DNA of 64,000 bases. Source: Streptomyces klenkii. Lineage in GTDB: Bacteria > Actinomycetota > Actinomycetes > Streptomycetales > Streptomycetaceae. The stretch covers positions 1 through 64,000 of the forward strand of contig NZ_RBAM01000005.1 in the NCBI RefSeq assembly GCF_003626645.1, in the 5' to 3' direction. The notes beneath the pieces were generated by a model that made no database searches, was not told where the DNA came from, and was given only the letters and a program-made list of their open reading frames with translations. The translations under genes and the position numbers were made by a program. Positions 9,513 through 17,032 of the stretch are shown piece by piece; position 1 is the first letter of the stretch; every line of letters starts with the position of its first letter.

Positions 9513-9882
9513 GCATGCGGTCCAGGAATCCCGTCACGGTCCGGATCCGGCCGTCCCCGTCCAGGGTGATCACATCGGAACCGGCCACGGGCGCGGACCC
9601 GTCGGCGAGGGACACCAATTCCCACTGGAACCGCGCCACATCATGGTGCCCCTCGACGACCCCGGTCTGCCGGAACTCGAACCCGGGAAACTGCTCCTGC
9701 GCCCCGGCGATGACAGCCGCGACGCTCTCGTGCCCACGAACGTCGACCAGCGGATCGGTGTACGACCCGCCCTCGCCCCAGGCAGCGGCAACGGCCTTGG
9801 CCAGCTCCTCGGCCCCGGTGGCGTTCCAGGCGGTGAAGTAGCGGGCGACAGCGGTCTCGTACGACGACATAGCGAACGACAT
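9502..9882 (-). CDS. SnoaL/NTF2-like nuclear transport factor 2 family protein
   Basis: A 126-residue small alpha+beta barrel protein of the NTF2/SnoaL superfamily (YETAVARYFTAWNATGAEEL, then GGSYTDPLVDVRGHESVAAVI). Such proteins bind or isomerise small hydrophobic ligands, or are merely ligand-binding. I prefer ATG 9882 because AGGGAG lies 6 nt upstream; an upstream ATG at 9909 is possible but lacks a site. The last codons overlap the convergent XRE regulator. A TTACC-N5-GGTAA palindrome at 9993-10007 lies about 110 bp upstream and may be an operator. Confidence 0.8.
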   Translation of the reverse strand: MSFAMSSYETAVARYFTAWNATGAEELAKAVAAAWGEGGSYTDPLVDVRGHESVAAVIAGAQEQFPGFEFRQTGVVEGHHDVARFQWELVSLADGSAPVAGSDVITLDGDGRIRTVTGFLDRMPMA

Positions 9883-9992
9883 GGCGAACTCCCTGAGCAG
9901 GCATGACAAGAAGGGTCACGCCCCCGGGCCGGAGTGCGCCGGCCCGGGGTGGCGCTTGCCTTCACAATGCCGGGCACGCCGCGGAAGGGCGA

Positions 9993-10007
9993 TTACCCGC
10001 GAGGTAA
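9993..10007. promoter_or_regulatory. Palindromic operator-like site TTACC-N5-GGTAA
   Basis: The 15-mer TTACCCGCGAGGTAA is a perfect 5-bp dyad with a 5-bp centre in the 145-bp gap upstream of the SnoaL-like gene. A related 15-mer, TTACCCGTGAGTTAA, differing at two positions, lies at 53266-53280 upstream of the 3-hydroxyacyl-CoA dehydrogenase gene. This suggests a shared regulator, perhaps of acyl-CoA metabolism, but that is inference. Confidence 0.35.
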
Positions 10008-10027
10008 GGGGGGTGAGGTAGCGCGCC

Positions 10028-10378
10028 TCAGGCTTGTTTGCGGTCCACGTATTCGAAGACCGAGCCGTCGGGGTGGCGAGCCACTACGTTGCGGCCGATC
10101 GGGGTGGGGACCGGGCCCGCGATGATCTGGGCGCCTACCGCCGTCAGGTCGTCGAGCGCCTCGTCGACGTCCGCCACCGCGATCGTGGCGGTGATCTTCC
10201 TCAGGATGGACAGCTCCCTCTCCGGGCCGCTCATGAGGAAGAAGCACCCGACCGCGGCCACGGCGACGCCGCCGCGGTGGAAGCGCAGCGCTTCGGCGCC
10301 GGTCAGGCGTTCGTAGACGTCGATCGCGTGGTCGAGATCATCGACACACACCCGCAGCGAGGTCCCCAGAATGTTCAT
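10028..10378 (-). CDS. VOC family protein (glyoxalase/bleomycin resistance/dioxygenase fold)
   Basis: A 116-residue single-domain VOC protein with two beta-alpha-beta-beta-beta modules (MNILGTSLRVCVDDLDHAIDVYERL, then ATIAVADVDEALDDL and a C-terminal HPDGSVFEYVDRK). The terminal FEYVDRK-like strand supplies the conserved metal-ligand Glu of many members. It may be a dimeric metalloenzyme or a small-molecule-binding protein; the substrate cannot be read from sequence. It is followed leftwards by the SnoaL-like gene and preceded by the methyltransferase gene, all on the minus strand, with gaps of about 145 and 42 bp. Confidence 0.85.
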   Translation of the reverse strand: MNILGTSLRVCVDDLDHAIDVYERLTGAEALRFHRGGVAVAAVGCFFLMSGPERELSILRKITATIAVADVDEALDDLTAVGAQIIAGPVPTPIGRNVVARHPDGSVFEYVDRKQA

Positions 10379-10420
10379 GGGGACAAGGCTAGTTGGAGCC
10401 GACGGGCGATGCGGGGCGGT

Positions 10421-11233
10421 TCATGCGCGGCACAAGAGTTCACCGTTGAGGACGGCGAACCACGCGTCCTCGTGCCGCCCCCACGTGCGCCAGGCGCCGG
10501 CGATCCGGTCGAGCGCGGCGCGGTCCGCGTGGCCGCCGTCGATCGCCAGCCGGGCGTACGCGGAGGCGACGGTGCGGTCCGCCCACAGGCCGCTCCACCA
10601 GGAGCGTTCCTCCTCGCTCGCGTAGCACCAGGCGCTCGCGGTGGCCGTGGTGCGGGTGAAGCCGGCCCGCCGGGCCCAGGACAGGAGCCGGCGGCCCGCG
10701 TCGGGCTCGCCCCCGCCCGCGCGGGCGACCCGCTGGTAGAGCTCCTGCCACGCGTCGAGGCCGGGCACGCGCGGGTACCAGGTCATGGCGGCGTAGTCCG
10801 CGTCGCGGACGGCGACGATGCCGCCCGGCCGGCAGACCCGGCGCATCTCGCGCAGCGCGCCGACGGGGTCGCCCACGTGCTGGAGCACCTGGTGGGCGTG
10901 GACGACGTCGAAGGAGTCGTCGGGGAAGTCCAGGGCGCGCAGGTCACCCACGGTGAAGCCGACGTTGTTCAGCCCCCGTTCGCGGGCGACCGCGCGGGCC
11001 GCCGTGAGCACCTCCCCGGCGGCGTCCAGGCCGGTGACCCGGCCCTGCGGGACCAGCGCGGCCAGGTCGGCGGTGATGGTGCCGGGCCCGCAGCCGACGT
11101 CGAGGACCTCCATGTGCGGTCGCAGGTGCGGCAGCAGGTACGCGGCGGAGTTGCCGGCCGTGCGCCAGGTGTGCGAACGCAGGACCGATTCGTGGTGGCC
11201 GTGGGTGTACACGGTGGTGTCGTCGGAAGCCAT
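10421..11233 (-). CDS. Class I SAM-dependent methyltransferase (UbiE/Methyltransf_11-like)
   Basis: A 270-residue Rossmann methyltransferase. Motif I is MEVLDVGCGPGTITADLA, followed by TGLDAAGEV, the acidic motif II region VGDLRALDFPDDSFDVVHAHQVLQH and the motif III segment MRRVCRPGGIVAVRDADY. The front segment VYTHGHHESVLRSHTWRTA is typical of an actinobacterial group with unknown acceptors. ATG 11233 is preferred by homology of the start, while ATG 11254 is in frame and possible; neither has a strong ribosome binding site. No pathway context indicates the acceptor. Confidence 0.88.
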   Translation of the reverse strand: MASDDTTVYTHGHHESVLRSHTWRTAGNSAAYLLPHLRPHMEVLDVGCGPGTITADLAALVPQGRVTGLDAAGEVLTAARAVARERGLNNVGFTVGDLRALDFPDDSFDVVHAHQVLQHVGDPVGALREMRRVCRPGGIVAVRDADYAAMTWYPRVPGLDAWQELYQRVARAGGGEPDAGRRLLSWARRAGFTRTTATASAWCYASEEERSWWSGLWADRTVASAYARLAIDGGHADRAALDRIAGAWRTWGRHEDAWFAVLNGELLCRA

Positions 11234-11308
11234 GACAGCACCGTAGGCATTCATCTCGGATGACGAGAGTCCCGTCTTACTAATTGGACATCTCGCCGGT
11301 TGGGCGTC

Positions 11309-12802
11309 CTACCCGTCGGACACGTTGCGGTAGACCACCAGTGCCTCGTTCTCCTTCTTCAGCGTCACCACCTCGGGCGCGGGCGCGACTTCCCCGTCGC
11401 GGGCCAGGTGTGTGCCCTCGGCGATGCCGCTGATCCGCAGGTTCCGCACGCGGGCCGTGCGCAGCACCGGTGAGTGCTTCAGGTCGCCCGCGAGGGCCGC
11501 CGCGAGCAGCCGGGTGCGGGCCAGCGGGCCGCCCGAGACAGTGCGCACGTCGAGGACGCCGTCCGCCAGGTCGTGCCGGCGCACGGGGGCGAGGCCCAGG
11601 CCGCGGTACGTGCAGTTGCCGGCGAAGAGCATCCACAGGCGGCGGCGCTTGCCGTCCACCCGCAGGCGGACCGGGCGCGCCGTGCGCAGGACGTGCACGG
11701 CCGCCAGCACCCCGGCGGGCCAGGCGCCGGTGCGCGGGGCCCACCGCTCGCGGACGCGGACCAGGTCCGGATAGGCGCCGATGCTGAAGGTGTTGAGGAA
11801 CGGGCCCAGGTCGGCGCCGTCGCCGTCGCGCACCTGCACCATGTCGACCGCCACCGCCTCGCCGGTCTCCACGGCCCCGCAGGCGTCACCCAGGGTCTCG
11901 ATGCCCAGGTCGTAGGCGAAGTGGTTGTACGTGCCGCCCGGCAGGACGGCCAGCGGCAGCCCGTGGCGGTGTGCCACGGCGGCCGCGGCGCTGACGGTGC
12001 CGTCGCCGCCGGACACGCCCAGGGCGCCGCCCCGTTCGCGTGCCCGTACGGCGGCTGCCTCCAGCGTCTTCCCGAGGTCCGCTTCCTCCTCCGGCCCCTC
12101 CTGCCCGTACGGGACGACCTCCGCGCGGGGCAGCGCCGCGCGCACCGCCTGCACCGGGTCGGGGCGGGCGACGGCCCGCTGCCCGGAACCGGTGTTCACG
12201 ACCACCACCAGGCCCTCGCCGCGCGGCAGCGCCGGGGCGTCGGCCCGCGGCCGGGCCGGGGGCGCGAGCTGGGAGCGGGTGGGGGCGATGCCGCGGACGG
12301 CGAAGGCGGCGCCCGCGCCCAGCAAGGCCCCGGCGAGCACGTCACCCGGATAGTGGACGCCGGTGTAGACGCGCGAGAAGCACACCGACACGGCCAGCGG
12401 CGCGAGGGCCAGCCCCCACAGGGGGTTCTCCAGGGCGACGCCCGTCACGAAGGCGACCGCCGACGCCGAATGGCCGGACGGGAACGACGTCGTGACGGGC
12501 TGCCGGGACAGCCGCCGGACCGCCGGCACGGAGTCCAGGACCGGGCGCACGCGCCGCACCGACCGCTTGCCGGCGGTGTTCACGGCCGCGGAGGCGACCG
12601 CCAGGGACGCGGCTCCGCGCAGGGCGGCGCGCCGCGCGGGGCGCCCTCCGGCCAGGGCCGCGCCCGCCGCCAGGCCGAACCACAGCAGCCCGTGGTTCGC
12701 GCTGCGCGACAGGCGGGGCAGGACGCGGTCCCCGCCCGGCCAGTGGTGCGCCGCGACGGCGAGGAAGGCCGCCCGGTCCCAGGAGCTCACGATCTTCGGC
12801 AT
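11309..12802 (-). CDS. PAP2 phosphatase-diacylglycerol kinase fusion protein
   Basis: A 497-residue two-domain protein. Residues 1-190 form a membrane PAP2 lipid phosphatase with the three motifs K-x6-RP (KRSVRRVRP), PSGH (TSFPSGHSASA) and SR-x5-H-x3-D (SRVYTGVHYPGD), plus several hydrophobic helices. Residues from about 205 form a DAGK/sphingosine-kinase-like catalytic domain with NTGSGQ, GVSGGDGTVSAAA and LPGGTYNHFA. Opposite activities, phosphatidate dephosphorylation and lipid phosphorylation, therefore sit on one chain. This fusion recurs in actinobacteria and may act in phospholipid turnover. ATG 12802 was chosen because the sequence upstream in this frame is low-complexity intergenic DNA. 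Confidence 0.88.
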   Translation of the reverse strand: MPKIVSSWDRAAFLAVAAHHWPGGDRVLPRLSRSANHGLLWFGLAAGAALAGGRPARRAALRGAASLAVASAAVNTAGKRSVRRVRPVLDSVPAVRRLSRQPVTTSFPSGHSASAVAFVTGVALENPLWGLALAPLAVSVCFSRVYTGVHYPGDVLAGALLGAGAAFAVRGIAPTRSQLAPPARPRADAPALPRGEGLVVVVNTGSGQRAVARPDPVQAVRAALPRAEVVPYGQEGPEEEADLGKTLEAAAVRARERGGALGVSGGDGTVSAAAAVAHRHGLPLAVLPGGTYNHFAYDLGIETLGDACGAVETGEAVAVDMVQVRDGDGADLGPFLNTFSIGAYPDLVRVRERWAPRTGAWPAGVLAAVHVLRTARPVRLRVDGKRRRLWMLFAGNCTYRGLGLAPVRRHDLADGVLDVRTVSGGPLARTRLLAAALAGDLKHSPVLRTARVRNLRISGIAEGTHLARDGEVAPAPEVVTLKKENEALVVYRNVSDG

Positions 12803-12852
12803 GACGCACGTGTACCCCGCGGGCCGCGTCCGACGCCGGGGGCCGGAAGCAT

Positions 12853-12899
12853 CCGGAGCAAGAGGGCGGAGAGTAGCCGGAGCAGGGGGCGGGGAGTAG
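12853..12899. repeat. Imperfect tandem 23/24-bp repeat
   Basis: Two adjacent units, CCGGAGCAAGAGGGCGGAGA plus GTAG and a near-copy with CAGGGGGCGGGGAGTAG, lie between the divergent PAP2-DAGK and DinB-like genes. It is a simple slippage-type duplication in the promoter spacer and might alter spacing of regulatory elements; no function is assigned. Confidence 0.7.
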
Positions 12900-12931
12900 C
12901 CGCCCGGCCGCCGCGCGCCGACAATGGCCGC

Positions 12932-13504
12932 ATGACCGATGCGACGCTGCTCACCCGGCACAAAGAAGCGCTCGGACTCTTCACCGAGCGCGTGCACGCC
13001 ATCCGCCCCGGCCAGTGGGACGAGCCGACGCCCTGCACCGAGTGGTCCGTACGCGACCTCGTCAACCACCTGACCGTCGAACAGCTGTGGGTGCCGCCGC
13101 TGCTGGACGGCTCGTCCATCGACGACGTCGGCGACTCCTTCGACGGCGACCGGCTCGGCGACGACCCGGTGGCCGTGTGGGACGCGGCGGAGGCCGCCGC
13201 GCACAAGGCCTTCGAGGCGTCCGGGGCCCTCGACCGGACGGTGGAGCTGTCCTCCGGGCCGTCGTCCGCCCGCGCGTACTGCTCGCAGATGGTGGCGGAC
13301 GCGGTCGTGCACGCGTGGGACCTGGCCCGCGCGATCGGCGCGGACGAGCGGCTGCCCAAGCCGCTGGTCGAGCTGACCCGGCGCGAAGTGGAGCCCTACA
13401 TCGACAGCCTCGCGGGCACGGGCCTGTTCGCCGAGCCGGTCGAGCCGCCCGCCGGCGCCGACGCCCAGACCGTGCTGCTCGCCCAGCTGGGCCGGCGCGT
13501 CTGA
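12932..13504 (+). CDS. TIGR03086/maleylpyruvate isomerase N-terminal (DinB-like) family protein
   Basis: A 190-residue four-helix protein of the DinB/MDMPI superfamily. Typical features are the N-terminal PTPCTEWSVRDLVNHLTVEQLWVPPLLDG with a metal-ligand His, and VADAVVHAWDLARAIGADERL with the second and third ligands (H-x3-D). Relatives include mycothiol-dependent maleylpyruvate isomerase and mycothiol S-transferases, so a thiol-transferase role is possible but not proven. The stop region is tandemly duplicated: GCGTCTGAC occurs at 13497-13505 and again at 13510-13518. Confidence 0.85.
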   Translation: MTDATLLTRHKEALGLFTERVHAIRPGQWDEPTPCTEWSVRDLVNHLTVEQLWVPPLLDGSSIDDVGDSFDGDRLGDDPVAVWDAAEAAAHKAFEASGALDRTVELSSGPSSARAYCSQMVADAVVHAWDLARAIGADERLPKPLVELTRREVEPYIDSLAGTGLFAEPVEPPAGADAQTVLLAQLGRRV

Positions 13505-13518
13505 CAGCGGCGTCTGAC
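13497..13518 (+). repeat. Tandem duplication of a gene terminus including the stop codon (13-bp period)
   Basis: GCGTCTGAC, containing the TGA stop of the upstream gene, is repeated 13 bp downstream. It is one of five such duplicated gene ends in the window (also near 14120, 36300, 38400 and 48270). Confidence 0.6.
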
Positions 13519-13604
13519 GGCGGGACGACGGCCCTGCGGCGAACCCCACACCAGCAGCACCCACGCGGTCGGGTAATCCGTACGGCCGTGGGCAGGATGC
13601 CCCC

Positions 13605-14138
13605 ATGGCCTCCCCACTCACGCTGATGACGCCCCGCCTGACACTGCGCCGCTGGCACGCGGACGACCTCGACCCGATGGCCGCCGTCAACGCCGACCCG
13701 GAGGTGATGCGCTGGATCGGGGACGGCTCCGTGCAGGACCGGGAGCGGACCTCGGCGGCGATCGCGTCCTGGGAGCGGGAGTGGGACGAGCGCGGGGTGG
13801 GCCTGTTCGCCGTCGAGGTCCGCCAGTCGCGCCGATTGGCCGGCTTCGCGGGCCTGTCCGTGCCCTCCTACCTGCCCGAGATCCTCCCGGCCGTGGAGCT
13901 CGGCTGGCGGCTCGGCCGGCCCTTCTGGGGGCGCGGCCTCGCCACCGAGGCCGCCCGCGCCGTCCTGGACTTCGCGTTCCGCGACCGCGGGCTGGCCCGG
14001 GTCGTCAGCGTGCACAACGCCGGCAACGACGCCTCGGCGGCGGTCCTGCGCAAGCTGGGGATGCGGCGCGAGCGGGAGACGACCCACCCGGAGTACGGGG
14101 TCCCGGTCTGCGTCCACGTCCTCGACGCGCGCCCGTGA
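13605..14138 (+). CDS. GNAT family N-acetyltransferase (RimJ/RimL type)
   Basis: A 177-residue acetyltransferase using acetyl-CoA. The N-terminal LMTPRLTLRRWHADDLDPMAA is typical of the RimJ/RimL branch. Motif A is seen in ELGWRLGRPFWGRGLATEAARAVLDFAF, and the motif B region is VVSVHNAGNDASAAVLRKLGM. Possible substrates are ribosomal protein N-termini or small amines; nothing nearby decides. ATG 13605 gives the normal family length. The end of the gene (CTCGACGCGCGCCCGTGAGC) is duplicated directly downstream with a single change, so a second in-frame-like stop copy follows at about 14156. Confidence 0.9.
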   Translation: MASPLTLMTPRLTLRRWHADDLDPMAAVNADPEVMRWIGDGSVQDRERTSAAIASWEREWDERGVGLFAVEVRQSRRLAGFAGLSVPSYLPEILPAVELGWRLGRPFWGRGLATEAARAVLDFAFRDRGLARVVSVHNAGNDASAAVLRKLGMRRERETTHPEYGVPVCVHVLDARP

Positions 14139-14161
14139 GCCTCGACGCGCGCGCGTGAGCC
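14122..14161 (+). repeat. Tandem 20-bp duplication spanning the GNAT stop codon
   Basis: The 20-mer CTCGACGCGCGCCCGTGAGC, which ends the GNAT gene, is followed at once by a copy with one substitution. Both copies carry TGA. This is a recent slippage or microhomology duplication. Confidence 0.7.
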
Positions 14162-14171
14162 GGTACGGGGC

Positions 14172-15191
14172 TTACCCGGGCAGCACGCGCGAGCCGCCCA
14201 CCGGCAGGTCCCACAGGTCCTCGCGCGGCCGGCCCGTCGCCTCCCAGGCCGCGCGGACGCGGTGCAGCGGCTCCAGCGGGGGCTCGGCCGAGAGGATGAA
14301 GGTCGACCAGTGCATGGGGGCCATCACCCGGGCGCCCAGGTCCTGGCAGGCGGCGACGGCCTCCTCCGGGTCGGTGTGGACCGTGCCCAGCATCCAGCGC
14401 GGGTCGTAGGCGCCGATGGGCAGCAGGGCGAGGTCGATGCCGTCGTAGCGCCGCCCGATGCGCTCGAACCAGTGCCCGTAGCCGGTGTCGCCCGCGAAAT
14501 AGACGCGCCGACCGCCCGGCGCGGTGAGCACCCAGCCGCCCCACAGCGACCGGCAGGTGTCGGTGAGGGTGCGCTTGCTCCAGTGGTGGGCGGGGACGAA
14601 GTCGCAGCGGACGGGGCCGGCCGGGCCGGGCAGCTCCACCGCCTCCCACCAGTCGAGCTCGGTGACGCGCGTGAAACGGCGCCGGCGGGCCCAGCGGGCC
14701 AGGCCGGCCGGCAGGAGGAGCGGGGTGTCGCGGGGCAGCCGCTTGAGGGTGGGCGCGTCCAGGTGGTCGTAGTGGTTGTGGCTGATGAGGACCGCGTCGA
14801 CCGGCGGGAGGTCCTCCCAGCGGACGCCCACCGGGGTGAGCCGGGCCGGTGTGCCGAGGATTCTGCGCGACCAGACGGGGTCGGTGAGGACCGTGAGGCC
14901 GCCGATGCGCAGGATCCAGCTGGCGTGCCCGGCCCAGGTGACCGCGGTGGTGCGGGCGTCCACGGCCGGCAGCGGCCCGGGGGCGACCGGCAGGGCGGCG
15001 GCGTCTCCCAGCGCCTCGGCCCGCGGGCGCAGCCGGCCTTCGCGGGCCAGCCGGGCGAGGGCGCGGACGCCGGGCAGGGGCGCGGTGAGGCGGTCGGCGA
15101 ACGACTTGGGCCAGATGCGGTACTCGCCGAGCCGGCGGGGCGCGGCGAGGGGGCGCGGCTCTGCGAGGGGGCGCTCGGTCTGTTCGGTCAT
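14172..15191 (-). CDS. MBL-fold metallo-hydrolase (NAPE-PLD/UlaG-like)
   Basis: A 339-residue metallo-beta-lactamase-fold hydrolase. The metal-binding motif HNHYDHLD (H-x-H-x-D-H) is clear, followed by PAHHWSKRT, the GDTGYGHWFERIG metal-bridging Asp and the C-terminal APMHWSTFIL. WAGHASWILRIGGLTVLTDPVWS is characteristic of the branch related to N-acyl-phosphatidylethanolamine phospholipase D. ATG 15191 is preferred over a longer GC-rich extension. The 291-bp stretch up to the next gene (15192-15482) is extremely G-rich with short GGCGGGGCGG-like reiterations and shows no gene. Confidence 0.88.
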   Translation of the reverse strand: MTEQTERPLAEPRPLAAPRRLGEYRIWPKSFADRLTAPLPGVRALARLAREGRLRPRAEALGDAAALPVAPGPLPAVDARTTAVTWAGHASWILRIGGLTVLTDPVWSRRILGTPARLTPVGVRWEDLPPVDAVLISHNHYDHLDAPTLKRLPRDTPLLLPAGLARWARRRRFTRVTELDWWEAVELPGPAGPVRCDFVPAHHWSKRTLTDTCRSLWGGWVLTAPGGRRVYFAGDTGYGHWFERIGRRYDGIDLALLPIGAYDPRWMLGTVHTDPEEAVAACQDLGARVMAPMHWSTFILSAEPPLEPLHRVRAAWEATGRPREDLWDLPVGGSRVLPG

Positions 15192-15482
15192 CGGGAGGGC
15201 TCCAATCGCTGGGGAACCGGGGCGGTGCGGCGCGGCGCCCGGCCGGGGCGCCGGGCCCCGCACGGCCGGCTGCGGCGGACCGGCTGAGCGGCGAAGCGGC
15301 GGGGCGGTCCGGTGTGGTGCGTGGCGTGGCGGGGCGGCGGGCGGACGGCGCGTCGGCGGGGCGGAATCGAGCGGTGGCGAGCGGTGTCGAGCAGTGCGGT
15401 GTCGTACGGGGCGGAGCGGGGCGGGGCAGGGCGGCGGTACCGGCCGGCGGCGGACGGCGGCGCATGACAGATCGACGGTAGG

Positions 15483-16691
15483 TCAGCCGCCCGCGAGCCG
15501 GGCGAAGGCCGATCCGAAACCGGTCAGTGCGTCGCCGACGCCCGGGGCGGCCAGCGGGTCAGGGGAGTCCAGGGCGCGCTGCCGCTCGTCGTCGGTGGTG
15601 CCGAGGAGCGGCGGCGTGGAGATCCGGACCCGCAGGGCGTCGGGAGGGTCGCCGAAGCGGTGGCCGCCCGGCACGGGGCGGCCGAGGGCGGTGCTGAGGT
15701 GTGCCTCCAGTTCCACGGAGTCGGTGATGGCGCGGGCGGCGAGCGGGGCGCGGAGCTCGCCGAGGTCGGCGTAGAGGTAGGGGCCGGCCTGCGGGGGCCG
15801 GCTCAGCACGCCGGCCGCGGTGAGCCGCTCGTGGGCGGCGCGGGCGAGCGCCCCGTAGAGCCGCGCCGCGGCGGCGGCGCGGGCGCGGACGGGCTCCGGC
15901 TCGTCCAGGGCGTACGCGGCGGCCGCGGCGATGGGCGGGGCCAGCTCGGCCCGTACGGCGGCGAGGGCGGTGGTGACGCGGGCGCGCAGGACGGGGCCGC
16001 GCCCGCCCGCGGGGAAGCGGGCCACGGCGGCGGGCCAGGCCGTGGGGAACAGGCCGCCGGCCAGGTCGGTGAGGACGACGACGTGGTCGGGCCACATCTC
16101 GGCCGGGCCGAGGAAGACCGTGCCGCCGGGGTCGTGGCGCATGTCGCGCCAGGTCTCGTCGCTGACGATCGTCAGCTCCTCGGCCGCGGCCGCCTCGCAC
16201 ACCTCGTGCAGCAGCTCGGGCGGGGTGACCGAGCCCGTGGGGTCGTCGGCGGGCGACAGGACGAGGACGCGCGGCCTGCCGCCCTCGGCGCGGATCCGGC
16301 GCACGGTCTCCAGCAGGGCGAAGGGGTCGGGCACGCCGCCGCACTCGGCGGGCACCGGCACGTGGTAGGTGGGGCGCCCGGCGATCCGGGCGAGCGGCGG
16401 GTACCAGGCGGCGCAGGGGCGGGTGAGGAGGACGTCGCCGCCGGCGCCCGCGAGGACCGCGAGCAGCAGGGGCTGCGCCCCGGGGGCGGCGAGGACGTGC
16501 TCGGGGGTGGTCGGCAGGCCGCGCCGGGCCCAGTAGCCGCAGGCGGCGGCGCGCAGGGCGGGGCCGCCGCCGACCGGTTCGGGCGCGCTGTCCCGGGCGG
16601 CCCGCGCGAGGCGCGCGGCGAGCTGCGGCAGGACGGGCAGCCCGCGCTCGGGCGCGGTGCCGGCCGGGAGCGCGGGAAAGCTGGGCTGCAT
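15483..16691 (-). CDS. Aminotransferase class I/II-fold protein lacking any lysine
   Basis: A 402-residue protein with the fold-type I aminotransferase plan: APGAQPLLLAVL, SPADDPTGSVTPPELL (equivalent of NPxNPTG) and IVSDETWRDM (equivalent of the PLP-contacting D-x-Y). Where the PLP Schiff-base lysine is expected (SK after the VVVLTDL strand) the sequence reads LTDLAGGLFPTAWPAAV. I found no lysine at all in the translated protein. It therefore cannot form the internal aldimine and is probably not a normal transaminase; a binding or regulatory role is possible. GGAGG lies about 8 nt before ATG 16691. It is divergent from the amino acid permease gene. Confidence 0.75.
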   Translation of the reverse strand: MQPSFPALPAGTAPERGLPVLPQLAARLARAARDSAPEPVGGGPALRAAACGYWARRGLPTTPEHVLAAPGAQPLLLAVLAGAGGDVLLTRPCAAWYPPLARIAGRPTYHVPVPAECGGVPDPFALLETVRRIRAEGGRPRVLVLSPADDPTGSVTPPELLHEVCEAAAAEELTIVSDETWRDMRHDPGGTVFLGPAEMWPDHVVVLTDLAGGLFPTAWPAAVARFPAGGRGPVLRARVTTALAAVRAELAPPIAAAAAYALDEPEPVRARAAAAARLYGALARAAHERLTAAGVLSRPPQAGPYLYADLGELRAPLAARAITDSVELEAHLSTALGRPVPGGHRFGDPPDALRVRISTPPLLGTTDDERQRALDSPDPLAAPGVGDALTGFGSAFARLAGG

Positions 16692-17032
16692 CCGTCCGTA
16701 CCTCCGACCGCCGCGCCGTCCGCACCGGGCGGCAGCACCTGTCCGGCCCCGGGGCCGCCCGCTGCCGCCCCCGTCCACCTTGGCAGATCAGGGGGTGCGG
16801 AGCGGGGCGACACGGGCGGGCGGGTGACGGCGAGTGGACCCCGCAGGGAGCAGGAGTGGATCGTGAGTGGACGAATCACTGCCGGGGGGCCCGATCGCAG
16901 CCACATTTGCGGCCGCCGGGCGGGGGCGGCGGGACAAAAACAAAGGATTTTGCGGACTGCTCAGCTCCGGTCACCATGTCGTGTCGCACATCCTGGCGAA
17001 CCTGCCCGCTGGACCGAGAGGCACACCCCCTC
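16692..17032. other. 341-bp divergent intergenic region between aminotransferase-like and permease genes
   Basis: No gene is seen. The region contains a conspicuous A-rich patch (GGGACAAAAACAAAGGATTT) around 16932-16952, flanked by two near-copies of TTTGCGG, in otherwise GC-rich DNA. It is the likely place for the permease promoter. A segment CTGGACCGAGAGGCACAC just before the permease start recalls part of the guanidine-I riboswitch core, but the other conserved elements are absent or misordered, so I do not call a riboswitch. Confidence 0.4.

Noticed and set aside
12932..13504. Assignment as maleylpyruvate isomerase itself
   Set aside because: Only the DinB-like N-terminal domain is present and no gentisate or maleylpyruvate pathway genes are nearby, so only the family is named.
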